A stretch of 64,000 nucleotides of DNA from Candidatus Binatia bacterium (GTDB taxonomy: Bacteria > Desulfobacterota > Binatia > Bin18): assembly GCA_022826945.1 (NCBI GenBank), contig JAJDTY010000033.1, forward strand, positions 1 to 64,000. Direction: 5' to 3'. Positions 35,427 through 45,026 of the stretch are shown here, piece after piece. The first letter of the stretch is position 1; the number at the start of each line of letters is the position of its first letter. A program made the translations under genes and the position numbers. The notes under the pieces were generated by a model. The model searched no databases. It was not told where the DNA came from and was given only the letters and a program-made list of their open reading frames with translations.

Positions 35427-36425
35427 ATGGAATATCGTCCTTTCGGACAAACCGGTATCGAAGTATCCGCCATTGGCGTCGGCTGTTGGGAGATCGGCGG
35501 TGGCTACGGGTCAATTGAAGAACAAGATTTTATTGCCGCGGTCCATACTGCCTTGGACCTGGGCATTACGTGTTTTGATACTGCCGAAGCCTATGGGTTC
35601 GGGGCCTCGGAGCGTTCGCTGGCCAAGGCGCTCGGCGATCGTCGGAAAGATGCCATTGTCGTCACCAAGTTTGGTATCGGCTACAAAGAAGCGCCGAATT
35701 ATCGAGACAGTAGCCGCGAGCGGGTCATGGTCTCGATCGAGAAAAGTCTGAAGAACCTGAACACGGACTATGTGGACGTGTATATGGTCCACTGGCCGGA
35801 CCTGAACACGCCCTTTGAAGAGACCATGCGGGCCTTGGACGACGTTGTGCGACAGGGCAAGGCCCGTGCCATCGGCATCTCGAACTTTCGACGTGAGCAG
35901 ATTGAAACCAGCATGACAACCCGCCGGGTGGATGTCGCCCAATACTGCTGGAACATGTTTGACCGCCGTATGGACCAGGAGATCCTACCCTACTGTCGCG
36001 AGCACAACATGGGTGTCATGGCCTATGGCTCGCTCGCCTACGGTCTGCTGAGCGGAACCTTTCACGCGGATATGACCTTTGACGAGGGAGACTGGCGGGC
36101 GCGTCAGGGCCGTATGGGTGGTATCAATCTGTTCCAGACCATGTTTGGCCCAGATCACTTTCCCAACAACATTAAGGCGGTGGAAGAGCTGAAAGGTTTG
36201 GCCGCCGGCTATGATAAAAGCCTGCCGCAGTTTGCACTGCGCTGGACACTCTCACATCCGGTGGTGAGCACGGCCTTGGTTGGCTGTCGCAAAGCGGCCG
36301 AGGTAGAAGACAACGTCGGTGCCCTGGGATGGGATATCAGGCAAGAGGACTTTGCCGAAATCGACGCAATCTTTGAACGAAACGGTGTGGTGACCTGCCC
36401 GGATGTATGGTTGGAGCGGGAGTAG
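35427..36425 (+). CDS. Aldo/keto reductase
   Basis: A 332-residue TIM-barrel NAD(P)H-dependent oxidoreductase. The tetrad is Asp51 and Tyr56 (CFDTAEAYG), Lys81 (VVTKFG) and His122 (VHWPD). It resembles the YajO/AKR11-13-like bacterial group. AGAGGGGGACTCGCTT precedes the ATG. Last gene of the amidase-SDR-AKR run, ending at a 9-bp inverted repeat. Confidence 0.9.
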   Translation: MEYRPFGQTGIEVSAIGVGCWEIGGGYGSIEEQDFIAAVHTALDLGITCFDTAEAYGFGASERSLAKALGDRRKDAIVVTKFGIGYKEAPNYRDSSRERVMVSIEKSLKNLNTDYVDVYMVHWPDLNTPFEETMRALDDVVRQGKARAIGISNFRREQIETSMTTRRVDVAQYCWNMFDRRMDQEILPYCREHNMGVMAYGSLAYGLLSGTFHADMTFDEGDWRARQGRMGGINLFQTMFGPDHFPNNIKAVEELKGLAAGYDKSLPQFALRWTLSHPVVSTALVGCRKAAEVEDNVGALGWDIRQEDFAEIDAIFERNGVVTCPDVWLERE

Positions 36426-36442
36426 GGAGGGCTTGCTGAAAC

Positions 36443-36478
36443 GGGACGACAAGGAACACTGTCGGCGACTGTCGTCCC
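36443..36478 (-). terminator. Intergenic hairpin between convergent genes
   Basis: GGGACGACA at 36443-36451 is perfectly complementary to 36470-36478, giving a 9-bp stem with an 18-base loop. Only a short GTTTC follows on the minus strand, so termination is possible but not certain. Confidence 0.4.
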
Positions 36479-36483
36479 TCAGG

Positions 36484-37404
36484 CTATCCTCGCCACCATG
36501 AAGACCGTGGGCTGTTTCCGCTTGTCCTTTGCCGCACGCCCAGAATAATCGCCAATTCTTGCCACACTCGCGATTCGACTTGCTTGAAGAAATCACTTCC
36601 CTCGAAATCATTTTCCAGCACGGTGATTGTGGCGTGGGCAAAGAGTTTCTGTACCCAGGCATCAAACGGGACGGGAGGGAGAAACGAAAAGGCTTTGAGC
36701 TTATCTGCCGCATCCAGCATGCTGGAACTGACCTTGTTGGCCAGAAAATAACTGTGCGACTTTCTCTGGAGTCGTTTATTGAGCGTTGAGATTTCCATAA
36801 AAGCATTGAGCGCGGTTCGCCAACTGATATCGTCCTCTTCCAACACGATGAGGTTCATATCGCTCAGAGTCGTGGCCGCCAAACTCAAACTCCCAAGTCC
36901 GGCTTGGGTGTCAAAAATGACATAATCGATGGGTAACGACGATGTTGCAAACTCGTAGAACTTGCCAAGTTTATCGATCGTTTCGTTCAGCTCTAGGTGG
37001 TGCAGGGGCGTCCAGTCGGGTCGCTCATTTTCGGTCGAAGAGGGGATGATAAAAAGCCCGTCTAACCGTTCGTAGGTCGGGTGGTGTCCAGCCGTTGCCT
37101 GAACCGTTATCTCTTGGCTCTCCTCGCCATTGCTGTTGTTTTGCACGAGCCCTTTGTGGAGTGCATGCAGGAGTTCCGGTTGATCTCCATCTTCCAAATA
37201 AAAATAATCGGTTAAGGAGAACGGAAGTTGATCGAGTTCATACTTGTTTTGAAAGGCCAGGAGGGTAAGACCGCGGACGGACAAGTCCAAATCAACGAGA
37301 AGGACATTGCACTTCTCTTGCCGCTGGATAATTTTTCCTAAGCTGGTTGCCAGTAAGGTCTTTCCGACACCACCTTTTCCACTACACAAGGTAATTGTTC
37401 GCAC
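36484..37404 (-). CDS. Orphan ParA/MinD-like P-loop ATPase
   Basis: A 306-residue deviant Walker A ATPase: KGGVGKT at 10-16, VLLVDLDLSVRGLT (switch I) near 35-48 and DYVIFDTQAGLGSLS (Walker B/switch II). The GTG start follows GGAGGATATCAGC. No ParB, MinC/E, chemotaxis, pilus or polymerisation partner is adjacent; both neighbours are metabolic genes on the other strand. It lacks the C-terminal amphipathic helix of MinD. AT-richer codon use than the flanking genes, judged by eye, suggests acquisition. Role unknown. Confidence 0.82.
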   Translation of the reverse strand: MRTITLCSGKGGVGKTLLATSLGKIIQRQEKCNVLLVDLDLSVRGLTLLAFQNKYELDQLPFSLTDYFYLEDGDQPELLHALHKGLVQNNSNGEESQEITVQATAGHHPTYERLDGLFIIPSSTENERPDWTPLHHLELNETIDKLGKFYEFATSSLPIDYVIFDTQAGLGSLSLAATTLSDMNLIVLEEDDISWRTALNAFMEISTLNKRLQRKSHSYFLANKVSSSMLDAADKLKAFSFLPPVPFDAWVQKLFAHATITVLENDFEGSDFFKQVESRVWQELAIILGVRQRTSGNSPRSSWWRG

Positions 37405-37592
37405 GCTGATATCCTCCGGCTAGCGTGATCTTCGAGTCATGTCGTCTCAATATCAGGTGGGCAGCAGTTGTCGAGGCGCTATGACTCCCTTTTCTGCGTG
37501 TTGTACTCTTTTCCGCGGGCAGGTATCAAGTGCCGGGAAGAGGGATGAGGCCTGGGGAAAGATAAAATCTCAGGAGAAAAAAGGAGAAAAGC

Positions 37593-38378
37593 ATGGGACG
37601 CTTGCAGGAAAAAGTCGCAGTCATTACCGGTGCCAGCTCCGGCATCGGTCGGGCCATTGCCATAGGCTTCGCCACCGAGGGAGCCCGAATCGTCTGCTCA
37701 GACATCCAGTCTGATGCCCGACCCGAGGGCTATGATGCCGACACCCAGCGGGAGACCGCAGAGGTGATTACAGCCCAGGGTGGCCAGGCCTGCTTTGTGC
37801 AAGCGGACGTGACCAAAGGCCACGAGGTCGAAGCGGTCATTCGGCAGGCGGTGGAGCGCTTTGGCCAGCTTGACATCATGGTCAACAATGCTGGTGTGTT
37901 CACGCGTTTGGCCCCCATCCATGAAAAGACCGAAGAAGAATACGATTTTACCATGGGGGTAAACGCCAAGGGCGTCTGGAACGGCTGTCAGCAAGCCATT
38001 CGTCAGTTTCTGAAGCAGGGCGACGGAGGGAAAATCGTGAATATCGTCTCGATTGCCGGGGTGATCGGCTTACCCGAGGAACCGGCCTACTGCGCCTCCA
38101 AGGCTGCCGCAGCCAACCTCACCCGTCAACTCGCGGTGGACTACGGCCCACATGGGATCAACGTCAACGCGATCTGTCCCAACTTTTTAACGACTGCCAT
38201 GACCCGCCCATTTCACGAAAATCAAGACATCAAATCTACCGTCGAAGCCCTCACCCCGCTCGGCCGCTGGGGGACGATTCCCGACATGGTCGGCCCGGTG
38301 ATTTTCCTGGCCTCGTCAGAGGCGGATTATGTGACGGGCAGTTTGTTAATGGTGGACGGCGGCTTTACCGCGAAATGA
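37593..38378 (+). CDS. Short-chain dehydrogenase/reductase
   Basis: A 261-residue classical SDR with TGASSGIG at 12-19, NNAG at 98-101, and catalytic Ser153, Tyr166 and Lys170. Asp37 in CSDIQ suggests NAD(H). It resembles FabG-like and mycofactocin-associated catabolic SDRs, so the substrate is open. AAAAGGAGAAAAGC precedes the ATG. The next gene is 100 bp away and probably separate. Confidence 0.9.
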   Translation: MGRLQEKVAVITGASSGIGRAIAIGFATEGARIVCSDIQSDARPEGYDADTQRETAEVITAQGGQACFVQADVTKGHEVEAVIRQAVERFGQLDIMVNNAGVFTRLAPIHEKTEEEYDFTMGVNAKGVWNGCQQAIRQFLKQGDGGKIVNIVSIAGVIGLPEEPAYCASKAAAANLTRQLAVDYGPHGINVNAICPNFLTTAMTRPFHENQDIKSTVEALTPLGRWGTIPDMVGPVIFLASSEADYVTGSLLMVDGGFTAK

Positions 38379-38478
38379 GGGAACGTCTACGAGGGCTTGG
38401 TTGACGAGAGGTAAGTCTATCCCTAGTCTCGCATCCCTCGGCCCAAGATCGTTGCGCGTATGAAACAGGGGAAGGGGA

Positions 38479-39381
38479 ATGCATTTTGAGAATCTCTTGA
38501 TTGGGCACAAGAGCCTGGCGGGGAACACCGGTATCTCGGTTCTCCTTTTCACGCAGCGGGTAGTGTGCGCGTATCATCTGTGTGGCTCGGCCCCAGGCAC
38601 ACGTGATGTTCTTCCGCTCAATCTGGGAAACTCGGTTGAAGAGATCGACGCGCTGGTGTTTACCGGCGGGAGCGCGTATGGGCTCGGCGCGTCCACCGGC
38701 GTTATGGAATATCAGCAGGAACAGGGTCGGGGATTGGCCACTCCCGGTCGGATTGTGCCGATTGTGCCAACCGCGTGCATTTTTGATCTTGCCTATGGTG
38801 AGCCGGTCTATCCGGCGGCCCGGGATGCGTATGATGCCTGTAAAGCCGCCACCAATAGCGAATATGCACGTGGGAGAGTCGGCGTTGGAAACGGCGCGAC
38901 GGTCGGCAAGGGGCTGGAGAACGGTCGTCCCATGACCGGCGGGTTCGGGGTCGGACATATACAGGCGGACGAACTCAAGGTGCTGGCCTGTGCGGCGGTG
39001 AATGCCTTTGGTGATGTCAGAGAAAACGGCAAAATCATCGCCGGCGCGGTTGATACACACGGGCAGTTTCTCAACATCGAACAGCATCTGCTGCGCGGGA
39101 GTGCCGAGGCCAGAACCTCACTCCCCCAAAATACTACTCTGGTCGCGGTTGTCACCAATGCGGCCCTGAATCAGGAAGCTCTCTTTATCGTGGCAAAAAT
39201 GGCCACCGCCGGGTTTGCCCGGGCGCTCTCCCCGGCCTTGAGCCCGTGGGACGGCGATCTGGTGTTCAGCGTGTCTGCCGGACAGGTGCGGAGTGATGTC
39301 ACGCTGGTCGGAACGATAGCCGCGGAAGCCACCCGCCTAGCCATTCTTGATGCCGTGCGGGGAGCACAGGTAATTGGCTGA
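38479..39381 (+). CDS. P1-family N-terminal-nucleophile hydrolase (DmpA/NylC-like)
   Basis: A 300-residue autoprocessing hydrolase of family S58/P1. The predicted self-cleavage point is between Asn218 and Thr219 in P-Q-N-T-T-L-VAVVTNA, the same N/T-T-L arrangement as the nylon oligomer hydrolase NylC. Thr219 would become the nucleophile. FTGGSAYGLGASTGVM and GGFGVGH are family signatures. It is expected to act on aminoacyl or omega-amino amides. GAAGGGGA precedes the ATG. It is followed after 17 bp by a GST gene. Confidence 0.85.
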   Translation: MHFENLLIGHKSLAGNTGISVLLFTQRVVCAYHLCGSAPGTRDVLPLNLGNSVEEIDALVFTGGSAYGLGASTGVMEYQQEQGRGLATPGRIVPIVPTACIFDLAYGEPVYPAARDAYDACKAATNSEYARGRVGVGNGATVGKGLENGRPMTGGFGVGHIQADELKVLACAAVNAFGDVRENGKIIAGAVDTHGQFLNIEQHLLRGSAEARTSLPQNTTLVAVVTNAALNQEALFIVAKMATAGFARALSPALSPWDGDLVFSVSAGQVRSDVTLVGTIAAEATRLAILDAVRGAQVIG

Positions 39382-39398
39382 GAAACGGAGGGCTCTAC

Positions 39399-40004
39399 AT
39401 GCTCAAACTGCACGATTACTTGTCTTCTGGAAACGGGTACAAAGTTCGACTATTGCTCACTCAGCTTGGGATTCCCTTTGAACGCATTGAGCACGACATC
39501 CTCCAGGGAGAGACGCGTACGCCGGACTTTCTGAAGATCAACCCGAACGGTCGTATCCCCGTTCTGGAGTTGGAGGATGGCACCTGTCTGTCCGAGTCCA
39601 ACGCGATTCTCTTCTATTTAGCCGAGGGAACCGCTTTTCTGCCTGACCACCACTTGGCTCGGGCACAGATTCTCCAGTGGATGTTCTTTGAGCAGTACAG
39701 CCATGAGCCCAACATCGCCACGTCGCGCTTTTGGCTGATGCACGGTGAGCTGACAGATGAACGACGCGCCGGGCTGGAGCAAAAACGTCCCCTCGGCTAT
39801 GCCGCACTGGAGGTCATGGAGCAGCACCTGGCACAACGGACCTTCTTTGTGAGCGAGCGCTATACGATCGCGGATATTGCGTTATACGCCTACACCCATG
39901 TCGCCCATGAAGGGGGCTTTGAGCTGGGTCGTTTTGAGGCGATCAAGGTGTGGCTTGACCGTATCCGGGTCCAACCCGGCCATATCTCTATTCTACAAAC
40001 CTGA
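39399..40004 (+). CDS. Glutathione S-transferase family protein
   Basis: A 201-residue GST. The thioredoxin-fold N-terminus has SGNGYKVRLLLTQLG (possible catalytic Ser near residue 9-10), PNGRIPVLELEDG with the cis-Pro, and SESNAILFYLA for the gamma-Glu site. The helical C-terminal domain ends with RFEAIKVWLDRI. Good ribosome site (CGGAGGGCTCTAC). Its 3' end overlaps the convergent hydrolase gene by 12 bp. Confidence 0.9.
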   Translation: MLKLHDYLSSGNGYKVRLLLTQLGIPFERIEHDILQGETRTPDFLKINPNGRIPVLELEDGTCLSESNAILFYLAEGTAFLPDHHLARAQILQWMFFEQYSHEPNIATSRFWLMHGELTDERRAGLEQKRPLGYAALEVMEQHLAQRTFFVSERYTIADIALYAYTHVAHEGGFELGRFEAIKVWLDRIRVQPGHISILQT

Positions 40005-40670
40005 GACCCATGCTCCCACGGTCTCGCCCAGTTCGTTCTGCACGTCCTCATCAGTTCGTCCCGAGCGTTTGAGGACGTGAAAGGAGTGGTCGCCGCCCTC
40101 AACAATATGGAGGGTCGCTCGCTTGCCCAGGCTGCGGCATAAGGGCGCGATACAATCGAGCTCGGCCAGCCTGTCCCGCGTCCCTTGTAAGAAGAGCATT
40201 GGGACATTTACCTGAGCTAAGTGCGCACCCCGATCGCTTGACGGTTTGCCTGCTGCATGGAGGGGAAAGCCGAAAAAGATTAGTCCTCGGACATCCGGCA
40301 GGCGACCCTCGGCTGCGACCAGCGAGGTCAGCCGTCCCCCCATGGATTTCCCGCCGACCAGGAGGGGCAATCCTCGGGTCGCCTTTTTTGCCGTCTCAAT
40401 CGCTGAGACGATGGTCGCGCGTAAGGTCGTTTGGGAGTCAGGACTTTTCTTTCCTTTTTCCATATACGGAAACTGATAGCGGAACGTCGCGATTTTTTGG
40501 GAGGCAAGCTGCTCTGCCACGGCCTGCATAAAGGGGTGCCGCATCCCAGCTCCGGCTCCATGGCCCAGAACGAGCAGGGCACGGGCGGACGTGGGCCGCA
40601 GGAGGAGCGCAGAGACAGCACCGGCCTGCTCGGTTGGCGTAAAGTGAAGCGTTCGAAGCGACGTTGCCAT
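39993..40670 (-). CDS. Alpha/beta hydrolase of the KANL3/TEX30 type
   Basis: A 225-residue hydrolase with LVLGHGAGAGMRHPFM near the start, nucleophile Ser109 in VGGKSMGGRL, Asp in LQGTRDRLAE and His in EGGDHSFHV. This arrangement is typical of the TEX30/KANL3-like hydrolases common in bacteria. Natural substrate unknown. It lies 6 bp downstream of the glnS stop on the same strand and may be co-transcribed with it. Confidence 0.83.
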   Translation of the reverse strand: MATSLRTLHFTPTEQAGAVSALLLRPTSARALLVLGHGAGAGMRHPFMQAVAEQLASQKIATFRYQFPYMEKGKKSPDSQTTLRATIVSAIETAKKATRGLPLLVGGKSMGGRLTSLVAAEGRLPDVRGLIFFGFPLHAAGKPSSDRGAHLAQVNVPMLFLQGTRDRLAELDCIAPLCRSLGKRATLHIVEGGDHSFHVLKRSGRTDEDVQNELGETVGAWVSGL

Positions 40671-40676
40671 GCAAGC

Positions 40677-42383
40677 CTATGCCTTTTTCCGCTGCTCCGC
40701 TTTTTGGATTTTGGCCCAGATGTCTCGTAGGGTCACGGTTCGGTTAAAGACCGGGTGACCCGGAGACGAGTCAGCCGTATCTACGCAGAAATAGCCCTGG
40801 CGTTCAAACTGAAAGCGGCTACCGGCTTCGGCCTGGGCCAAGCTCGGCTCGACTTTGCAGTCGGTCAGGACTTGGAGCGAGTGCGGGTTCAGATAATCGG
40901 TGAATGCCTCTCCGTCTTCCACATTATCCGGGTTGGGCTTGGTGAAAAGATGATCGTAGAGCCGGACCTCGGCGGTGACGGCCTGCTCGACTGACACCCA
41001 GTGAATGGTGGCTTTGACCTTGCGACCGGCAGCTGGCCCGCCGCTGCGCGTCTCTGGATCGTAGGTACAGTGAATTTCCGTAATCTCTCCGATGTCATCT
41101 TTGACGACACTGACGCATTTGATGATATAGGCATAGCGTAAGCGCACTTCCCGTCCGGGCGCGAGACGAAAAAATTTCCGCGGCGGGTCTTCACGAAAGT
41201 CCTCGCGTTCAATGTAGACCACCCGCGAAAAGGGAACCTGACGCGTACCGGCACTGGCATCTTCTGGGTTATTGATCGCGTCGAGAGATTCGACTTGGTC
41301 TTGAGGATAATTGTCTATGACAACCCGCAGGGGACGAAGGACCGCCATGACCCGTGGTGCGGTTCGATTCAGCTCTTCGCGGATGCAGTGTTCGAGCATG
41401 GAATAGTCAACCGTGCTGTTCCGTTTAGCCAGGCCGATGCGCTCGCAGAAGGTCCGAATCGACTGCGACGTGTAGCCCCGGCGGCGGAGTCCGGCCAGGG
41501 TCGGCATACGCGGGTCGTCCCAGCCGCTTACGTATTTGTCCGTCACCAGAGCCAGGAGCTTGCGTTTGCTCATGACCGTATAGGTCAGGTTCAATCGGGC
41601 GAATTCAATCTGCCGGGGATGACTCGGAACGGGGAGGACGTCTAACGCCCAGTCGTACAGGGGACGATGATCCTCGAATTCCAGGGTGCACAGCGAGTGG
41701 GTGATCCCCTCGAGCGCATCGCTTAGACAGTGGGTGAAGTCATACATGGGATAGATGCACCAGCTCTCTCCCGTGCGGTGGTGCGTGGCCTTCAGAATCC
41801 GGTACAGCGTCGGGTCGCGCATATTGATGTTGGGCGCGGCCATATCGATCTTGGCCCGCAGGACGTGGGCGCCTTCCGAAAACTCGCCAGCGCGCATACG
41901 GACGAACAGGTCGAGATTTTCCTCAATCGAGCGTTGCCGGTAGGGGCTGTCTCGACCCGGCTCGGTCAGGGTGCCGCGATAGGCGCGGATTTCGTCAGGG
42001 CTCAGGCTACACACATAGGCTTTCCCGTCCTTGATGAGTTGGACGGCGTAGGCATACAACTGCTCGAAATAGTCCGAGGCGTAGTATTCCCGGTCATCCC
42101 AGTCGAAGCCGAGCCATTTGACATCCCGCTTAATGGATTCGACGTAGTCGATGTTTTCTTTGGTCGGATTGGTATCGTCGAAGCGGAGGTTGCACGTCCC
42201 GCCATATTCCAGCGCCACCCCAAAGTTCAGGCAGATGGATTTGGCATGCCCGATATGGAGGTGCCCGTTCGGTTCGGGCGGAAAGCGGGTTGCGACTTTG
42301 CCGTGATGTTTATTGGTCTTCAGGTCTTCGGTGATAATTGTCCGAATAAAGTCTGTGGATTGGGGGGTGTCGGTCGTTGCCAT
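40677..42383 (-). CDS. glnS: Glutaminyl-tRNA synthetase
   Basis: Class I aminoacyl-tRNA synthetase of 568 residues that charges tRNA-Gln. The catalytic site has [16 protein letters not shown] with HIGH at 43-46, FDDTNP, and the VMSKRKL loop. The C-terminal beta-barrel anticodon-binding region is complete. Direct GlnRS implies that this organism does not rely only on the GatCAB transamidation route. A plausible promoter lies at 42438-42465. It is a core gene that anchors this part of the chromosome. Confidence 0.97.
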   Translation of the reverse strand: MATTDTPQSTDFIRTIITEDLKTNKHHGKVATRFPPEPNGHLHIGHAKSICLNFGVALEYGGTCNLRFDDTNPTKENIDYVESIKRDVKWLGFDWDDREYYASDYFEQLYAYAVQLIKDGKAYVCSLSPDEIRAYRGTLTEPGRDSPYRQRSIEENLDLFVRMRAGEFSEGAHVLRAKIDMAAPNINMRDPTLYRILKATHHRTGESWCIYPMYDFTHCLSDALEGITHSLCTLEFEDHRPLYDWALDVLPVPSHPRQIEFARLNLTYTVMSKRKLLALVTDKYVSGWDDPRMPTLAGLRRRGYTSQSIRTFCERIGLAKRNSTVDYSMLEHCIREELNRTAPRVMAVLRPLRVVIDNYPQDQVESLDAINNPEDASAGTRQVPFSRVVYIEREDFREDPPRKFFRLAPGREVRLRYAYIIKCVSVVKDDIGEITEIHCTYDPETRSGGPAAGRKVKATIHWVSVEQAVTAEVRLYDHLFTKPNPDNVEDGEAFTDYLNPHSLQVLTDCKVEPSLAQAEAGSRFQFERQGYFCVDTADSSPGHPVFNRTVTLRDIWAKIQKAEQRKKA

Positions 42384-42437
42384 AGGTCAGCGTCCATATT
42401 TCTCCGCGACAGATCAGCACTCTTCTTGAGGATAGAG

Positions 42438-42465
42438 AATATAACCGTGATTGCTCCTGGATCAA
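42438..42465 (-). promoter_or_regulatory. Predicted sigma70-type promoter of glnS
   Basis: On the minus strand, TTGATC (42465-42460) and TATATT (42443-42438) are separated by 16 bases, about 55 bases upstream of the glnS ATG. Confidence 0.4.
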
Positions 42466-42478
42466 GAATGGTGCTCTT

Positions 42479-43348
42479 CTAGGTTGCGGGCGATTCGGGC
42501 AGACGAAATAGACGCAAGGCCGTGTCGCGCAAGAATTTCTGCTTGGATGCCGGTCTGAGTTCGAGCGTATCAATCTCCTTGATTGCCCGCTCGGGGTCAA
42601 TCACCGGCCAGTCCGTCCCGAACATGACTTTGTCTTTCCCCCAGGTATTGATGAAATGGACAAAGGACTCGGGCCAATGGCGCGGCGCATAGGCATCCGA
42701 GCCGATATAAACATTCTCATGCTTCCAGGACACCGAGATCATCTCCTCAGTCCAGGGATACCCCAGGTGAATCCCGATGAGTACCAGCTCGGGAAAATCA
42801 ATGGCGATCTGGTCCAGCGTAATCGGCCGGCCGACACTCGGTAGAATCCGCTCACGCTGATAGCGCAGGCAGTGGCCGACCTGCATCATAAGCGGAATCT
42901 CCAGCTCGCAGCACTTGGCATAAATGGGATAATAGCGGGCGTGGTCGGGCGGCAGGCCAAACCAGTGCGGGTAGAGATGGGCGCCCACAAATCCATACTC
43001 CTTGACTGCGTATTCCAGGTCGCGCAGACCCTGCATGCCCCGGGTGGGATCAACTCCGGCCAGCCCGGAAAAGCGGTCCGGGTAGCGTTGACAGATGTCC
43101 GCCACCCGGGCGTAGGGAATTTCGAATGAGCCTTTGATGCGCAGGTCGCCAGCGCGAACCGCAATCAGCAGAGAGCGCTGAATCCGGGCGCGGTCCATTT
43201 TCTCCAGATAGGTTTCCAGCGGGACGCCAGGCCGTAACTCGGCTGGAAACCGGACTTGGTCGAGAAAATACTCGTCCACCCCGGTCTGGCCTTGTTGGAC
43301 TTCTTGTGGGGTGAAGAGATTGCAGACGATATCGATAGCTCCATCCAT
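42479..43348 (-). CDS. Amidohydrolase-2 family protein lacking the first metal motif
   Basis: A 289-residue TIM-barrel protein of the ACMSD/amidohydrolase-2 family. It retains the later signature residues: His in HLYPHWFG, QVGH, GIHLGYPW, and FGTDWPV with the conserved Asp. The N-terminal H-x-H metal ligand pair is absent; the strand reads D-I-V-C-N-L-F. It may be a decarboxylase or hydratase with one metal site, or a non-metal variant. AGAGAGGCAAACGC precedes the ATG. It is divergent from an LLM oxidoreductase. Confidence 0.8.
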   Translation of the reverse strand: MDGAIDIVCNLFTPQEVQQGQTGVDEYFLDQVRFPAELRPGVPLETYLEKMDRARIQRSLLIAVRAGDLRIKGSFEIPYARVADICQRYPDRFSGLAGVDPTRGMQGLRDLEYAVKEYGFVGAHLYPHWFGLPPDHARYYPIYAKCCELEIPLMMQVGHCLRYQRERILPSVGRPITLDQIAIDFPELVLIGIHLGYPWTEEMISVSWKHENVYIGSDAYAPRHWPESFVHFINTWGKDKVMFGTDWPVIDPERAIKEIDTLELRPASKQKFLRDTALRLFRLPESPAT

Positions 43349-43465
43349 GCGTTTGCCTCTCTTTTGTGGGTGTCTCCGCCTCCACGATGACGCGCCGTGT
43401 CCTTTGCGTCAATGGCGGGGATATGATGTGTGTGACCCAGACGGCACAGCGCGAGGAGGACCAAT

Positions 43466-44338
43466 ATGAAATTCGGTATTCACTATTCCATTGGCGTCAA
43501 CGCTAATCCCCAGGCGGACGATTATATACGGGTCGCCCAAAAGGCAGAGGAGCTTGGCTACCACTCGCTCTGGCTGGGAGACCATGTTGTGATTCCGGAA
43601 AAAATTGAGGCGGCCTATCCATATTCGGCGGATGGATCTGCCGGCTTTCCACGCCGGGCTCCGTTCCCCGACCCCTTTGTCCTGCTTGGAGGTCTGGCCC
43701 TAGCAACCTCGCGGATTCTGCTGGGCACGAGCGTCATCGTCATCCCCTATCGAAATCCGCTGGCGGTTGCCAAGGCCGTCACCACCGTCGATCTATTGTC
43801 ACGCGGCCGTTTTCAATTTGGGGTTGGGGTCGGCTGGCTCAAGGAAGAATTCGACGCTTTAGGGGAAGACTTCGCCCGACGGGCAGGACAAACCCGAGAA
43901 TATCTGCACATCATGAAAGCAGTCTGGCAGGCCGAGCCCGCGAGTTTCTCCGGTGAGTTCCTGACATTTTCAGACATTCACAATGTTCCCCTACCGGTCC
44001 AGAAGCCGCATCCGCCCATTATTTTCGGCGGGGAGAGTATGCCGGCTCTCAAGCGGGTGGCCGACTTGGGCGACGGGTGGCAGCCGGGCACGGCCTCCCT
44101 CAAAGTACTGTCAAAAAGCGTTCCTCAACTCAAAGCTCTCATGACCGAGCGTGGACGGGACTACGCTGACCTCTCTGTCTCGGCCCTGAGTGCCGCCGGC
44201 CCCGTGCTCCGCAAGCCGGAAGTTATTCCCCAGCTCAGCGAGTTGGGGGTGCGGGAGTTGATTCTGTTTATGACGACGGCGGATACCAATAAGACGCTCG
44301 CGAAAATCGAAGACTTTGCGGAAAAGATGATGGGCTAG
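43466..44338 (+). CDS. Luciferase-like (LLM) F420-dependent oxidoreductase
   Basis: A 290-residue LLM protein close to the TIGR03619 type: AEELGYHSLWLGDHVVIP, LLGTSVIVIPYRNP, LSRGRFQFGVGVGWLKEEF, and KPHPPIIFGG. Probably uses reduced F420. GAGGAGGACCAAT precedes the ATG. It shares its divergent promoter region with the amidohydrolase, and they may act on the same compound. The second LLM gene is at 15699. Confidence 0.9.
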   Translation: MKFGIHYSIGVNANPQADDYIRVAQKAEELGYHSLWLGDHVVIPEKIEAAYPYSADGSAGFPRRAPFPDPFVLLGGLALATSRILLGTSVIVIPYRNPLAVAKAVTTVDLLSRGRFQFGVGVGWLKEEFDALGEDFARRAGQTREYLHIMKAVWQAEPASFSGEFLTFSDIHNVPLPVQKPHPPIIFGGESMPALKRVADLGDGWQPGTASLKVLSKSVPQLKALMTERGRDYADLSVSALSAAGPVLRKPEVIPQLSELGVRELILFMTTADTNKTLAKIEDFAEKMMG

Positions 44339-44354
44339 GGCGTTTACTTTCCCC

Positions 44355-44978
44355 ATGCTGCGTCTGTTTCCTGTGTGGATAGGGGCCTTTCTGCTGATCG
44401 GAGGGACAGGCCAAGCGACCGAACGCCCCGGAGATTATTTCCCCCTCGCTCTGACCAACCGCTGGCAGTATGAGTCGAGCGAAGGCACGCCAACGGCCCC
44501 CGTGACCGAAACCTGGGAGGTAGTCAGCCGAAAGGGGGTAGGCTATGTACTGCGCGTTCAGCAGAGTCTTCTGCCCAAGGATGCTCCTGTGGAGTTCGTC
44601 TCCGCGTCGTTTGCCGGGGTCGTTATGCAGCCGAGCGACACCACGTCCGAAGACGAGCAGCCTCAATTCATCCTCAAAATGCCACTCACGCTAGGGGCGA
44701 CCTGGAAAACGTCTGCCGGACGTTACGAAATCACCGGGCTGAATGCGTTGGCCGCGGTGCCGGCCGGCGTATTTGAAGACTGTATCGAAGTCACCTTTTG
44801 GAGTCGCAATGGTCAGGCTAAGGCGGTGACGCTGTACGCCCCCGGCGTCGGCATGGTCCAGCGGGATGAGTCCTTTACCATTCTGGGCGGCTTGGGTGGT
44901 GAGGCTGGCCCGCGCCGGGGCAAGGTCAGCCTATGGCTGACCGAATGGCACGTTGGACCAGCCACAGCGGACGAATAA
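44355..44978 (+). CDS. Secreted protein of unknown function
   Basis: A 207-residue protein with a Sec signal peptide (LFPVWIGAFLLIGGTGQA) and probable cleavage near residue 21. The mature part is beta-rich, starting DYFPLALTNRWQYES, a pattern seen in many exported beta-sandwich proteins of unknown role, and ending with a YAPGVGMVQRDE strand. It lies 16 bp after the LLM stop with no ribosome site of its own, so translation may be coupled. Confidence 0.65.
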   Translation: MLRLFPVWIGAFLLIGGTGQATERPGDYFPLALTNRWQYESSEGTPTAPVTETWEVVSRKGVGYVLRVQQSLLPKDAPVEFVSASFAGVVMQPSDTTSEDEQPQFILKMPLTLGATWKTSAGRYEITGLNALAAVPAGVFEDCIEVTFWSRNGQAKAVTLYAPGVGMVQRDESFTILGGLGGEAGPRRGKVSLWLTEWHVGPATADE

Positions 44979-45026
44979 TCCCTGGAGAGCGGATACGTGG
45001 GGCTCGTATGATTGAGCCTTTGCTGC

